The position numbers and the translations under genes were made by a program. Below, piece by piece: positions 37,010 through 50,172 of a DNA stretch of 64,000 bases. Origin of the DNA: Pholis gunnellus. Taxonomy: Eukaryota > Chordata > Actinopteri > Perciformes > Pholidae. The DNA lies in assembly GCA_910591455.2 (NCBI GenBank), contig OU342822.1, forward strand, positions 17,397,154 to 17,461,153, given 5' to 3'. Position 1 is the stretch's first letter; every line of letters begins with the position of its first letter. The notes below the pieces were generated by a model. The model was not told the origin of the DNA and did no database searches. It saw only the letters and a program-made list of their open reading frames with translations.

Positions 37010-37540
37010 GTGCCAGCGAGAGCAGCGCCTGGCTTTGTGGCGTTGGGAGTCATCACTCTCCCGGCCTATCACTCCTTTCTCCCGCCATCTTTAGAAGAGC
37101 AGTAATCTGTGAACCCTGAATCATAAGCTTTGGGTAAATCTATGTAATACGGGTAATTCGATGAAGCAGTATTTTCCTGGTGAGAGGCAAAATCCTGTTG
37201 ACTATTCAAGGATTGAATCATCCAACAGTAATGCCATTAGACCAGTGCCACGGATTCCTCGGAAAATGCTGTTTAATTGCCAGTAACCAGCCATTGTTTG
37301 GTGACGGGTAAACACTAGCCGAGAGGAGGTGGATGGGGGGGGTGGGGGTGGCGGCGAGTGAGGAAGCGTGTGAAAAAGATGGCCCCTTCGGCTTCAGCCA
37401 ATCGCCATTGAGGGACGGATTTACTCCGACTCGATGAAGCCCGCGCTGCGGAGTGGCAGAGGCACTGGCTTAACTTAAGTCTTCAGCAGTATAAATGCAG
37501 AGCAACTCTTTCCTTTTAATACAGGATTTGCTCAACAATG
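37010..37540 (+). promoter_or_regulatory. Candidate conserved element and orphan CCAAT-TATA promoter
   Basis: 37060-37330 is unique, ATTA-rich sequence. It is followed by CCAAT at 37398-37402 and TATAAAT at 37490-37496 on the plus strand, predicting a start near 37520. The ATG at 37538 opens a 75-aa frame I do not recognise. A noncoding RNA start is possible. Confidence 0.3.
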
Positions 37541-38230
37541 CGATTTAGGGGGGAGTCTGTTCAAGATAGACATTTTTTTTTTTTGAGTGGCGAGGTTTTT
37601 ACGGATCAAGCCTTGTTGCTCACGTTTATTAGCCCGCGACTCCACAGCTCAGGGATTGTTGGTCGTTGTAATCGCCGAGCAGTTTATCCATGTTTGTGTT
37701 TGGCTTTACATATATGCACTCTGACACTAAGTCCCATTCTTTCCACCTGTGTTGGAATTCTTTAAGAACAATAACCCCCACCTACACCCAGCTGTTTATC
37801 CTAAGCCACACTTTTTAAAAAACTGACATTAACTGTCCAAATCATCATGAACTGATCTAAAGCTATACTTGAGGAGTGTTTTTTACTTTTACTAGTTAAT
37901 CCAATTCTCAGCACACAAGGATTTTTTATGAGAATTTGAACATTTTGAGGTGCATTGTTGTCCTTCAGCGCGGCCCCCTGCTCTCAGGCCTGTCCTGCAG
38001 GATGCAGATTGGTAGTGAGAGGTGTGGCGGCCGAGGCTCGCCTCCATTGTGAGCCGGTGCCTGGGAGACGAGCAGCGCTGCCAGACCCGACACTGATTGG
38101 GTTTGACACTGCGTCCAGGAGGCGAGAAGAAGCCTTTCTTTTGCTCTTTTTTTTTTTCTATAAGTAAAAGAGAGCCTTTTTTTGTATGAAAGGCCCCTCC
38201 TCTGCTCTCCTCTCTCCTCTAACTCCCCCT

Positions 38231-39370
38231 GGTTCTGTTGTGCTCCTCGCCCTCCTCCTCGGTTCTTTCTCTCCTCTCTTTACGTTCCTATATTGACTCC
38301 CACATTTTTCTTTTTCTCAGATTAAGACCAGTGGACTTCTGTTTCTTTTGTCCTGCTCTTTTATTGTCCCTCTCACTTGGATGTTGACCAGTAAATTTGA
38401 TCCTCGGCATCACAACATTAAAAATTTACTTTTGTCTTCTACCCCTATTAGCAACAGTATTTGTTACAGTAATTGCAATTCCGACCATTGAGGCAAACCA
38501 AAATCGTCTCCTTCTCTAAGCCCGAAACTCTGCCACATGCTGAGCCCACTATGGTGGACACTTCGCCTCACAGGGCTCTTTAGTCACCATGCCTTCGGGC
38601 TATGATCACACACTGCTCAACACGGAGCTTTTACACAGGATTTATCAATTTCAATTAACAATGCTTGAGGTACATTCTGTACCGCTTGTGCCCAAGTGGT
38701 ACATTGTGGCCGCTATTTGTGTCATACAATGCAATTTTGAAGGAGTAGTTTGTGGATTAGCCAGGTGACGGTTAGCTTAGCTTTGAGCGAACAAGACCAT
38801 ATAGTGCACGTTATGTTTGGTCGTCTTAATGTGACCTTTTAAATCTGCATTTCCACTGTGCGCGACCGAAAATGTAGCGAACGCAGCATATTCATTGCCG
38901 AGTACTTTACAGTGGAAAAAGTAAGCCTCCTGGAGCTTTCTATAGAAAGGACTGAGTGCCTCTTCGGCGTGACAGCTAACCGTTAGCGCACTGGTTCTGC
39001 CAGAAAGAGCTGCAAGCATCATAGCAACAGCCTTTACAACAACTCTTTGATTGACAGACACATATACAGACAAATCACTGCTCAGACATGTGGTGCATTG
39101 TTTATGGTTTGCCTCAAAACTACAATTACTGTAACAAATACTGTTGCTTATAGGGGTAGAGGACAAAAGTACATTTTAAATATTGTGATGCTGAGGATCC
39201 GATTTACTCGTCAACATCCAAGTGAGAGGGACAATAAAAGAGCAGGACAAAAGAAACAGAAGTCCACTGGTCTTAATCTGAGAAAAAGAAAAATGTGGGA
39301 GTCAATATAGGAACTTAAAGAGAGGAGAGAAAGAACCGAGAAGGAGGGCGAGGAGCACAAAAGAACCGAG
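38231..39370. repeat. Large inverted repeat, ~270-bp arms, ~600-bp spacer
   Basis: 38231-38500 matches the reverse complement of 39105-39370 at over 90% by eye. Shared blocks include TCCTATATTGACTCCCAC, CAGATTAAGACCAGTGGAC, TTATTGTCCCTCTCACTTGG and ACAGTATTTGTTACAGTAAT. The spacer (38501-39104) contains GC-richer unique-looking sequence with several open frames that I do not recognise. Confidence 0.8.
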
Positions 39371-39949
39371 GCGAGAGGAGGACAGAACATAATAAACGTC
39401 TTTCAAAACAAGTATAATATTATTATCATTTTAACTGTGGTGAAAACCGAGATATTTCAGTGTTTTACAGATATTTGTCTGGACTTTGTTTGGTCACCAT
39501 AGCTTAGCTTAGCATAAAGTCATACAGAAGGTAACTTGGCTCTGTCCAAAATCCTCCTACGCACACCCCAAAGCTTAAACGTTATGTCTCGTTTGTTTAT
39601 CTGTAAAAAAACAACAACCTGAAGTGTAAAAATAACACGTTGGGGTATAGTCACAAAACCTTCCGTAACACCCCAATGTGTCTGTTATTTACAGCTTTAG
39701 AGGTGTTACTCATCTGACTCAGCAAGAGAGTGAAGAGGCATCATTTCCAATATTCAAACCACTTCCAATGTTAAACACTTTTACAAATGAAGGCTCATAA
39801 ATGTAGTTTCAACCCTGAGGATTATGGGTAAGTGAGTTTACATATCCTCATAAGACCACGGTTCGAGCACTGAAATAGTAGAATGTGGGAAGTTTTATTG
39901 GTATTGATTAATCTTCCGTGCTGATCACCAGAGAGCACAACCCTCTCGA

Positions 39950-40105
39950 TCCGCTTAATAGAGGCACTAATGATGAGCTCCATTAGTTTAATATTTGCTT
40001 TTATCACTGTGCCCTTAGATGACTAGCGTTTCATTAGACATGTCTGCCTCATATCTCACTTTGCACCCAGAGGAAACTGTGAAGGGATTAATTTTATGAT
40101 GGACC
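39950..40105. promoter_or_regulatory. Candidate conserved noncoding element
   Basis: Unique block GCACTAATGATGAGCTCCAT, TTAGTTTAATATTTGC, GATGACTAGCG and GAAGGGATTAATTT, followed by a polypyrimidine tract. Role inferred. Confidence 0.3.
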
Positions 40106-42589
40106 CCCTGCCTCCTCCTGCCTCCCTGCCTCCCTGCCTCCCTCCCTCCTCCTCTTCACTCCTTCCCTCCTTCCCTCCTTCCCTCCCTCCTCAACTCAGC
40201 TCAGCTCCCAGCCACAGCCAGGGGACCCAGGAGGAATAGTGTCTTTGTCGTCCTGCCGTTTTTTGGAGTTGAGGAACAAGAGGAGTTTAATCCTCATTGT
40301 CCAGGAGACTGCAAAGGGTGAGGGGGGGTCCTCCGGCTGTAAAATGATCCAACTGGCCTCGGCTAATCCCCTCCTAACCCCCACTCCCCGGGCCTGACCC
40401 CCCTCCCGGCCTTAATTCATGCCCCCGTACTACCACAATATCACGCTACAAACACAAACACACAACCAAAAATGTAGAATGTGCATCTTAAAAACACAAA
40501 ATCTGGCGAATGGTGACACAAATCGCACAATATCGAAAGCTTTCCCACTTCCTCTCTCTTCCTCACACTCTAATAATCATAATATAATTCATAGATATGC
40601 AGTAAGTGGTTTAGTGGGATATGTTTAAGTGGGATTTAACTTAATCACCTGCACATATAGATGCTTAATCAACTAGTAACCCATCTTCCACTCTGGGGAT
40701 CCTCGCCACCAGTAGAGGTGTCTAATCAACCGAGACAACGTGTGTGTTGTGAATTAAAGAGTTATTTTAAGAAAATGAAAACAGCCTGATTTTGTTCTTA
40801 CAACTGGCTGTGGTGACATGTATGAATGTGTGTTAGTGACAGAAAATGAACAACAAACAGCCTCGTGTCATGGCGGGATTAGGAGTGAGGATGTGAGTGG
40901 TGGATGTGTGAGAATGTGTGTGTGTGGGTTGACAAAAAAATAAAACCCAATAAATAGCCTTGTTTTATTGTTCTTCTCATTAAATGAAGGATTATTTCCA
41001 GATCAGGCAGGACAGGGCTGGACGTCTATTTGACGTTAAGTCTTTCCCCAACGAGACGGATGCTCTCCAGTCTGCGCAAATCTTCTCCTTTGAATTTTCC
41101 TACCTTGCGCAGACCCCTCCCTCCCTCCCTCCCTCCCTCTCCATCTCTCTCCCCGTCCCGTTCTGTCTTTATTTCTCCTCTGTTTCTCTCTCCCCTCCTC
41201 TCTTTCTTTTTCTGCGCTCCTCCCTGAGTGACAGCTCAATGCCCAGCTCTCCCAGGCTTATCTAGCCTCAGCAGATGGTTGACTTGGATCACTGTTCATA
41301 CGCCACGATCTGGGCTGGTGATAAAGACTGTTACAGAGTGAATATATGCTATCTTTCTCTTTTCTTCCTTTTTTTTTTGTTACTCCTTCTCCTCTCACCT
41401 CCTCTTGATCTGCTGTCGTTTTCTCCCTCTCCATCCATCTCCTTTCATCTCTTTTTATGATGCAGCTCTTTCCATCTCTACCTGGACACGTCTGCTCTTC
41501 TCCTTGTCGTGTCCTCCACCACTCCTCAACTGTGCACTTTGTCCCCCCCCCCCCCCCTCAATCCTCCCCTCTCCGTCTCCTCATCTCCATCCATCTCTGT
41601 GCATTGAATCTGGTGCTGCTTGATTGTCTCTGCTTCCCTGCTGGGCTGGCGCCTGTCTAAAGGGCCCCAGGACCCTCACACACTGAGGGGCGCCAGCCAT
41701 GCCAGAGATGCCCTCTCTCCCCTGTCCTCTCCCTCCTCTCTCTCCTCCCATATCACTTCATCTGGTCCCTCTTCATCGCCACGGGACAGAAGAAAAGGTC
41801 AAATTGTGTGTCTTTACGCTCTTCTCGCTCTTCTCTACAATCAAAGTTACACACAAGTCGGCATCTCGGTGCATATTTTGCGCACATCTATGAAAAAAAA
41901 GCTCCAGTTGACCACTTTAATATGTTTCAGACTATTGTAAATATGTGCCAAAAAAGTACAATGACTAAACAGGTAACCTTCAAAGTGCTGCAGCCTGAAG
42001 CTCTTCTACACTCACATCTTCTGTTTTCATTCAATTCATTTACACGATCACTGTATTCAAACAACTGATGTGCACTTCACAGGCTTGAATTGCCCATTTT
42101 ATGTACTTCACTTGTGTGGATTGGTCATTTGATGTCCTCCTCACATGTTCTTCATTTTACACAGCCAACCAACAAAGCAAAAGGAGAGGGTATAGCTGCC
42201 ACTCATAGATGAAAGAAGGGGACCGAGTGCTGCGAGCGATATGAGCGTGAATGCACAACACAGCACCTTGTATGGAAACGGAGAAAGAGACTGGCAAAGA
42301 CATCCTGCACACACTCCATACATTAGATCAGCTCTGTGTGATGTGTGCCATTGTAGTATGAGAGGGAAAAGACATGCAAGTGAGATGAAATTGTGTGAAT
42401 GTAAGGTGGCCTCTTGAAGAAAGGATGTTGAAATGTATCAGATAATAACCACAATGATGCCGGCATGGGCGTTTATACGGAGCTGTCACCCTATATGTGG
42501 TGGAAAACCTCCTCCCCTGCGATGCACCAGTGGGCCTATCTCTCTCTCTTCAACACTCCAGATTGTATTGCAGCCATCTTAATCTGAAA

Positions 42590-42720
42590 CGGTGGAATCT
42601 GGCGTCCACACCGGAGCACCTGCATCCGTCCAGCCCGACCCGCTTTTGTTCTGGTCCGACCCCCTAACTTTAGCCCCTAATTAACTCAACGGAAACTAAT
42701 TAAATACAGCTCTAGTGGAC
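42590..42720. promoter_or_regulatory. Candidate conserved noncoding element
   Basis: Unique block with CCCCTAATTAACTC and AACTAATTAAATACAGC about 3.3 kb upstream of naa30; may belong to the otx2 domain. Role inferred. Confidence 0.25.
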
Positions 42721-45699
42721 CAGACGCCAGACAGAAAGAAGAAGAAGAAGAAGGAGGAGGAGGCGGAAACAGGGAAATGAGCAGAACGAAGAGAGAGCGA
42801 GCCAACGAGACAGGCAGTAGTAGGAGAGAGGGGAGGAGAAAGAAAAAGGAGATCCAAAGCTTGGCCTCCAGCTCATGAGACCAGTTCAGACACACAGGAC
42901 TCCATTCAAAGATGGAGGGTGTTTGGGTGTCATTGTCAGCCCGGGTTGTCCTGAGCTCCACACTGACCATATACTTCTTTACATGCTCTCATTTTTCAAG
43001 CTATTCCGGGTTCTCCCTCATAGATGAGTGTGGCTGCCAACTGCTGTAATCACAAGCACACCAGTCACATGACGCAACTGATGCCCTGGAGATATTTGGA
43101 AAAGGGTAGAGACAGGATGGGGAGAGCCACGGAGAGACAAGAGCAGCGTAGAATGAAAGCAGGAGGATGAGGAGGGGGGGGGGAGGAAGGTACGGGACAG
43201 GATTGTGGGAAAGAAGATATCTAAATATGGGTTCAAACCAGCCAAGTGTCTCTGGCACGACGCCGCTGCTGCTAGTCCCAGGCACGGCTCGCTAAGTGAT
43301 AGAGAAAGTAATTAAGAGAAGCCTGTTCAAGTAGATAGGCCTGTAAAGGAGATTTGAAGAGGGGAACTGATTGTGCATGTCTGATTCCAGCTCTTCAGAG
43401 AGTTCTCAGCCCCAAGGCTTAGCTTTCAAAGGGCCGTCTCTCTCCCTGTCTTATTTCTCCGTTTCTTTTTTTCTGTAAGATATATATCTACAAACAAAAT
43501 AGGACTCTGTCTTTCCACATATCAAGCACACGTGTGTTTATGGTGGATGTAGGACAGAGAGAGGGGAATTCAGCCTTAATCAAGACATCTATCCCTCTAT
43601 CTATATCTATCTCTATCCATCTATCTATTCATCCATCCATCATACAGCTCAATAGATGTTTCCTCTTGCTTTGTATAGGAAATAATGCATTGCTATTTTG
43701 ACTTGAAAGTTCACATGATGTCTTTTCCAACAGGAATCCACTTCTAAGTGCATGGACAGGCTGACAGGCATGATAGAGCAACACTGCCACCTACAATGGG
43801 CAGATAAACTTGAAGTCTGCCGGTTCAGCCTCGGAGACTATTGGTCAAGTCTGACTTGAGTTGCGTGCTTTGAAAAATGTATTTGTTGACAGTTTTTTTT
43901 TTGTTTATCTCATTGCCAAAAATATAAATCAGCTACAGAGCCATTTGAAAAATCCCAAATATTCACCCCATGTTTTTCCATTAGCAAGAAAGCTCCCAAT
44001 AGTTCAGAGAGAAGAAGGAACCGTGTGTAGCTATAGGGGCACAGACAGACATATACCTGATAAATAAAGATTTGTTTTGATTTTTCATGCTTTTTTGATG
44101 TTTATGTTTCTTGATGTGAGCGGTAAGAGGACAAAGGTTATCTCTTTTTTCTAGAACCTTATATTTTACTGAATAATATAAATATGAAAACCAGCACTGA
44201 GAGAAACATTTTATATGATTCTCACTCTACATGGAGTTTTATAAAAACAGAATATACAGAATATACAGAATTTACTACGATGACAACATTCTTTAGTCTG
44301 AAATAAACAGTCAGATTTTAATGCACAATTTAATTAATAAAACATAACTCGTTCATAAAGTGGATCTTTTGAATTAAAGTATGCTATGATCATTATATCA
44401 TTTTATAATATGATCTTTCAGTAGGTGATCTATTTTTACTTCAGACAGATTATGAGCATTGTAAGGCCTCTGGAGACTTGAGGATCCATCACTGCTCCAT
44501 CATCCGAGGTCAACACCACACCACATGTACTGAACAAGTCTGTCTGTCAGAATTAAAGCTTTTTAAACACTAAGCATGTACATTTGTGTTTGTTTTTTTC
44601 AGTTCCTTCAAAATAAAATGCATGCTGTTACATAACATGGAAAAATAGAATCTTGGGTTACTTCAGTGATTTTATTTAGTCGGAAACCTCGTTAACACTT
44701 GAGTACAGTCTCTGTTCATTCACTGTGTTAAAATCATTAGGAAAATGTAAAGCAGGGTTTTAAATGTTGACTATTGAGGCCTGTGTTAAACGTTAATCTG
44801 CAGATAACTCAGGTACAGTCTAGTACAGTAAGTGGTGAAGTGAAAACTACAACATTTCCCTCCGGAAAGTAGAGGAGTGAAAGTATTAAGTCTCTCAAAT
44901 GTAATAGGCTTCTCAAGATAAACGCATATAGCTCAAAAATAAACTTGTAAGTACTTTCCTGGATAATAGCAAACTGGTAAAAAAAGGCAAACGAAACTAA
45001 TCTACTGGTGACATCTACTGGAGAAACTGCGGTGTTGACAGATACAACTAAATCCTCAATTTAGCGTCCTCTGCTGGTAAGAAAGTAACAGGTCAACTCT
45101 TGACTTTACAGGGTTGCGAACGTTTCACACAACTTTCTAAATCAGGTTTAAATCTAAAATGTACACTATTTAAAGTGGTTCAACATATACCAGGCTATAG
45201 GCTTATGGGCTGCACATTCACATACGTACAGTCCGCTATTATGTAATCTAATGTGTGTAACATGGAAAGCATACTGTTAGAAGAAAGGCTCTGCATTAAA
45301 ATGTCTTCCAACAGAATTGAACTAAATCACGTATCTCCCGTTATCAGTCATTTACTAATTGTGCTTAGTAAAGTCCTGTAAAATAGAAAAACAGACCACA
45401 TTTGTTTATGATTTTATTTCTCAGGGTTTCAAATAGCGAATATGTCGAGTGGGGATGAACATTAAAAGCTATACATCAACGTAAAAAAATAATATATATT
45501 ATCCTAATCGTGGCCCCGCTCCAATTTATACAGTTTATTTTTCTTATTTGTGTTTTTCTTCTCTTTTTATATTCATCTTTGATATTTCGTTCACATTCTT
45601 GCTCAGGATGTTTCTGTTAATACAGCTGAGAGAAAATGTAAAAAGCAGTTGCTAAAACACAATCGACTGAAGAGGGGTAGGCTATTGACTTTATTTAAA

Positions 45700-46720
45700 T
45701 AATAAGCATATTGGCCCTGATGTCTGCAAAAAAAAAAACTGCATCAGTCACGCGTTACGCCACTGTCGTAAAACGTTTCTGGCTGCTGTTGCAATGGCGT
45801 TTGCTGCGACAGCACTTTCCGGCAGCAGGGAAATTGAGGAGAAAGCAGCGACAAACGTCGCGAGCGGATACGTTTTACCCTCAGATATCTTTGGATTTAT
45901 GCGATATTCGGTGAACTAACGTGTATATTGATTGTATACACCTTCGCCGTGTGGATGAGCTCAGTGTTCAACGTTTTCCAAGCGTGAATATCCACCTTAA
46001 TGCGGTGGGATGGCCACAGTGCCGCCTGGGCCTAGTAGCGCACTGCCTGCATCCCCGGCTGATATTTCTCCTTTCCCCGGGACTGGGAGCGCGGAGCCGG
46101 CTGGGCACGAAGGAGAGCCGGCCTGTCACAGGGAGGACCGTGTACCCGCCGGTACGGGGAAGACGTCGGAGTCGGTAAGCGAAGTTAACAGGTCGCTTAA
46201 TAATAAGCAGAAAAACATGCTAGCTCGAGCTAGCCCGGCGGCGCTGCACCTCAAAATGCAAGCCCGAGAGCAGCAGCAGCTAAACGGCTTGGCCGGCCCG
46301 TTAGAGGACGCTGACAGCCACCAGCAGCACGCAGGAAACCGGCCTGACAATCCGAGACCGTCCGTGGACAGCTGTGACAGCAGCGGCAGCAATGAGGAGG
46401 CTCCAGAAACTGCCAGAAACCACAGTGAGCGATGCCAACACGAAGGCCCCTTCTCTAAAAACGGCAGTCACTCTCCCTTAGTTAACAATAGCATGAACGG
46501 GATGCCGGGTTTCACGAGAACTGAGGCGGCCCACGGACACCCAGGGGACAAAGGGGACGAGGAGTTCGACCTCACGGAGCCGCCGGACGACGCCGGGCAC
46601 GGTGGACGGGAGAGCCCCGCAGAACTGCAGCCACCGGCCGCGGAGCTGGCCCGGCTCGACCTCAGCGGGTCTCCAGGCCGAGCGGAAGAGGACAGCCACG
46701 GCATCCGCTATGTCCGCTAC
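45700..46720 (+). promoter_or_regulatory. CpG-rich promoter and first exon of naa30
   Basis: CpG density rises from about 45740 (ACGCGTTACG, GTCGCGAGCGG) and stays high through the first coding exon, while flanks are AT-rich. No TATA box was seen at a sensible distance, as usual for housekeeping CpG-island promoters. The start site probably lies between 45740 and 45950. Confidence 0.5.
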
Positions 46721-47057
46721 GAGTCTGAGCTTCAGATGCCGTGGATCATGAGACTGATCACCAAGGACTTGTCTGAGCCTTATTCAATTTACACCTACAG
46801 GTACTTCATCCACAACTGGCCGCAGCTCTGCTTTCTGGTGAGTGTGACACTGAAACCATCAATACCTGTAGTCACTCAAACACACATCATCTATACTTGA
46901 AATAAACCAGCTACCCTCCTATAGCTCGTGGACTGTGGCTACCTAAAGGTGCATATTGCATTAGTGGGGCTGGGTGTGACTGCACACTTATAGCTTTCCA
47001 TCAACTGTCAGTGTGTCTCAAGGCAGCCAAACTGCTGATGCACACAAACACACCTTT

Positions 47058-47115
<58 letters not shown>

Positions 47116-49866
47116 TAATCACACACAGGTAAATGTGTGGCTGACAGCATATTGGTTTTGAAGTTGTATTTTATATTTTGGCAGCTAACACCCACTTTTC
47201 TATCACAAAGCCTTGATCGGTTTCGTGGCTTTAAATCTGAATTAATAGCTGTCAAATCTAGAAAAATGTAACTGACACCACAATATCGTTCATGGTTCAT
47301 GTAAAAGGGTCTTCTCTCCGGTCACATGTACGAATGTTTTAAACCCTTAGATTCCAGTTTTAGTTGAGAGTAATGTGCTGTAAGTTTCCTCTTCTACCGA
47401 CATTGTCCAGTCAGGGGTTTCCACTTTGACGTACACTGTCCTGTCTTTGTTTATCCTCCAAGCCTCAAGGTTGTAAACTCCGTTCCAGTTTGTCTGGAAC
47501 GATCCATGTAACCTAAGAGGAAGTGTCTTGAAATAAAGGTCAGAGGTCAGCCGGGGAGAACCAGCTGAACTGGCAGGATGACGGAGACTGTAGAGGAGCT
47601 GTAGGCTTCTCCCGTCGACCTGACTCCTGTTGTGTGTGTGTGTCACAGGCCATGGTGGAGCAGGAGTGTGTCGGAGCCATCGTATGTAAGCTCGACATGC
47701 ACAAGAAGATGTTCCGTCGCGGCTACATCGCCATGCTGGCCGTGGACTCGAAACACAGAAGGAAAAGCATCGGTGAGATCTGGACCCTGCGTGTGTCTCG
47801 TACAGAACTAATTATTTTAATAGCGTCAAATCATAACAGAAGTTCTCTCGAGTAACTTTTCATATGGAGCCGGTCTAGACGGTACTCTATAATGTCCAAA
47901 AACCCAGCATTCACCTATTAGCAAGCCCTGGGGTGACAGTAGCAAGAGATTATACATAACAGAGAATAAACATAGAAGTCTTTCCTTTCACAATGTGGAG
48001 CCGAGACAAAGTTGCGCAACAGCGTCTTTCGTGCTTTCTCTGACAACCAAATTATCTTGATGCAAATGCAGTATTTAGATGTATTTAGTTATACACTTTG
48101 TGTTAATTTGCGTGCCGTCACTGACTTGGTCTCTTCTGTTTCAGGTACTAATCTGGTGAAGAAGGCCATCTATGCCATGGTGGAGGGCGACTGTGACGAG
48201 GTGAGATGCATAGACTCGTAGATTCTTTATTTAGAGCGTGCTTTAGTGCATCCAGAGGATATTAAATACTGTTAATACATAAAATACAAACGCATTAAAT
48301 GATTGAAATACATTTGTCCATTTAGTCCTTGTTTTGGTGTTGGCCTCCGTGCAAGGACCAGTTCTCTCCGCCTGTCCTTCACTTATCTGAGTTTGCTGCT
48401 AACCTTGGCTTGATTGTCAGCTTCTCTCAGTATTTTCTCTTTACAGACTATTTCACTCGCTCTGCTTCTCTCTGAACAGCCGCATACTGACTCACACACA
48501 GATCTTCCTCGGACACACAAACAAGAAAGATAGCTGAACTATCCTTCTTGCGACCGCATTACGACGTGATAACGAACCTTAGACAAAAAAAAAAATGTTC
48601 CTGGTGTTCTCTATAGCAGTCTATACACTGACTGATCCATAGTCAGTGTATAGTTGACACGACTTTAGCTTGGAGAGGCAGACTGTGAGTACAGGCACGA
48701 AAGCAAAGCACCACTGTGGATGACGGCAGCAGCAAAACATATTTTAGAACACCTCTATCGTTTTACGTGTACGCTATATTTAGAATATTTTTATCCCTTT
48801 ACCTTTGCCGTGACGGCAGTTTCTGACTGGGACATTAAGCATCATCTCGGCTCTCTTCAAAGCCACCAGCCTCCATTGAGGAAACACAGAAATGTTAGTG
48901 TTGTGTCCTGTGCTCTTCAGTCAAAATGTCTGCTCCATGACGCGGATAGACCCGCTGTAGCATCCAGACTGGCAGCAGTGGGGAAACGGATAGCTGAGCG
49001 TAGACTAAAGTGTATTTTAACTACTTCAGAACTGTCTCGTTTGCACTTAGTGTGTGTCTATTTAACACACATGCATATAGAACATGAGACATTGTGGTGT
49101 AATCAGCAGCTAGTATGTTCATTGAAGCTATTCTTGACCAACGACGGCTGACCCTGCAAACTCCACACATAGCATCTAAGACGTCGGGTGCTTTAAAGCT
49201 AATTTATTGGCTTTTTATCAAGTCGTCTTCAATGCAGCATGATGTTCATTTAGTAAATGAAGGTACGCTTTAGGGCGGGGCTACCTTGTGATTGACAGGT
49301 TGCTACCACAGCGTTGTCCGGTCTGGGAGTTGTCCATGTCAGTGTGTTTTTTTTTTTTAGTTCATAGTTCAGTTAATTGTAATACTTAAGTCGTCCTAAA
49401 AATGTATTGTTCGATTGTACTTAGCTCCACCCTTTTGTGTCACTTCTGGTTCCAAAAAAAAACAAGATGGCGACGGCCACAATTCTGTATTTGAGGCGTC
49501 ACAGCTGTAGTCCACAAACCAATGGGTGACGTCATGGTGACTATGTCCGCTTCTTACATACAGTCTTTGGCTAATTTACAATCATGTAACATTTTCCTTT
49601 TTAATAGGCTGAAACATGCTGTTGGGGTCCACAACAAGCAGTTGTATCTTTTGTACCACGTTACAAGGATCAGTCGGTCCACTCGTGTATAAAACTACGC
49701 ACTGACATGTCCGTCTGTCTGTCCCCAGGTTGTATTGGAGACTGAAATCACCAACAAATCAGCCCTGAAGCTGTACGAGAACTTGGGTTTTGTCAGAGAC
49801 AAGCGGCTGTTCAGATACTACCTGAACGGAGTGGACGCGCTGCGGCTCAAACTGTGGCTCCGCTAG
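46010..49866 (+). CDS. naa30: N-alpha-acetyltransferase 30, NatC catalytic subunit; complete, 4 coding exons, 381 aa
   Basis: Exons are 46010-46837, 47649-47772, 48145-48200 and 49729-49866 (TAG). All introns are GT-AG and the frame is continuous (276+60+45 aa; human NAA30 is 362 aa). The start has a good Kozak context (GGGATGG). Residues 1-230 are a low-complexity, Ser/Pro/Gln-rich tail as in NAA30 orthologues. The GNAT acetyltransferase fold begins near GIRYVRYESEL (231) and ends DALRLKLWLR*. NatC acetylates N-termini starting Met followed by a hydrophobic residue, with subunits Naa35 and Naa38, on cytosolic ribosomes. Odd: the acetyl-CoA loop, RRNGIG in human as I recall it, reads RRKSIG across the exon 2/3 junction, and MPDIM reads MPWIM. 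Exon 1 is strongly CpG-rich, consistent with a CpG-island promoter. Confidence 0.97.
47062..47113. repeat. (AC)n microsatellite in naa30 intron 1
   Basis: Uninterrupted run of about 52 nt. Confidence 0.95.
48621..48653. repeat. Perfect 13-bp inverted repeat with 7-nt loop
   Basis: CTATACACTGACT (48621-48633) is exactly complementary to AGTCAGTGTATAG (48641-48653), with loop GATCCAT. It lies in naa30 intron 3 and is probably part of a repeat. Confidence 0.8.
49215..49570 (-). repeat. Dispersed repeat family A, copy 3 (inside naa30 intron 3)
   Basis: Reverse-complement match to copies 1 and 2: GGGGCGGGGCTA-type block, 'TTGTGATTGACAGGTTGCTA', 'GATGGCGACGGCC', 'CCAATGGGTGACGTCA', ending 'TTCTTACATACAGTCT'. 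The right-hand third of the family is missing. It sits wholly within the intron before the last naa30 exon. Confidence 0.65.
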
Positions 49867-49964
49867 AGGGACGAAGAGGGGACGGGTGAGGACGGGACAG
49901 CGGGTGCTGTTCACCTCGTACGCTATCGGCTTGACAGCCTCAGCTCAGTCCTGGTCATTTCACT

Positions 49965-50025
<61 letters not shown>

Positions 50026-50172
50026 ATACACACCTGTGTATGCATAGACACGCAAACCCTCTTTTTTTTGTCCCTGACCTCTGAACAAGTGTTTAGCCAG
50101 AAACGTACTGACATCCCACCTGATCTTCTCATGAAGGGGCCCCTGATACTTTCTGTGACCAGGAGGGGGTCT

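Larger units (their letters stand above)
31561..38230. other. Intergenic between otx2 and naa30, left half
   Basis: No coding exon recognised on either strand; EXOC5 and AP5M1, the human neighbours expected here, were not seen. Holds the candidate elements listed separately, (CT)n at 32374-32399 and a long (AC)n cluster at 34369-34450. Confidence 0.55.
39371..45699. other. Intergenic between otx2 and naa30, right half
   Basis: Noncoding sequence with strand-biased tracts: pyrimidine-rich 40096-40195 and 41100-41600, purine-rich 42730-42860. A partial repeat related to the 19667 element lies near 44810-44930. No exon recognised. Confidence 0.55.

Noticed and set aside
38777..39166. 129-aa minus-strand open frame in the inverted-repeat spacer
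   Set aside because: No known motif, partly inside a repeat arm, no splice or promoter context; treated as chance.
4134..40090. TAATCC/GGATTA Otx-type sites at 4134, 8102, 23564, 35000 and 40085
   Set aside because: A six-base site on either strand is expected roughly every 2 kb by chance, so these alone say nothing about Otx2 autoregulation.
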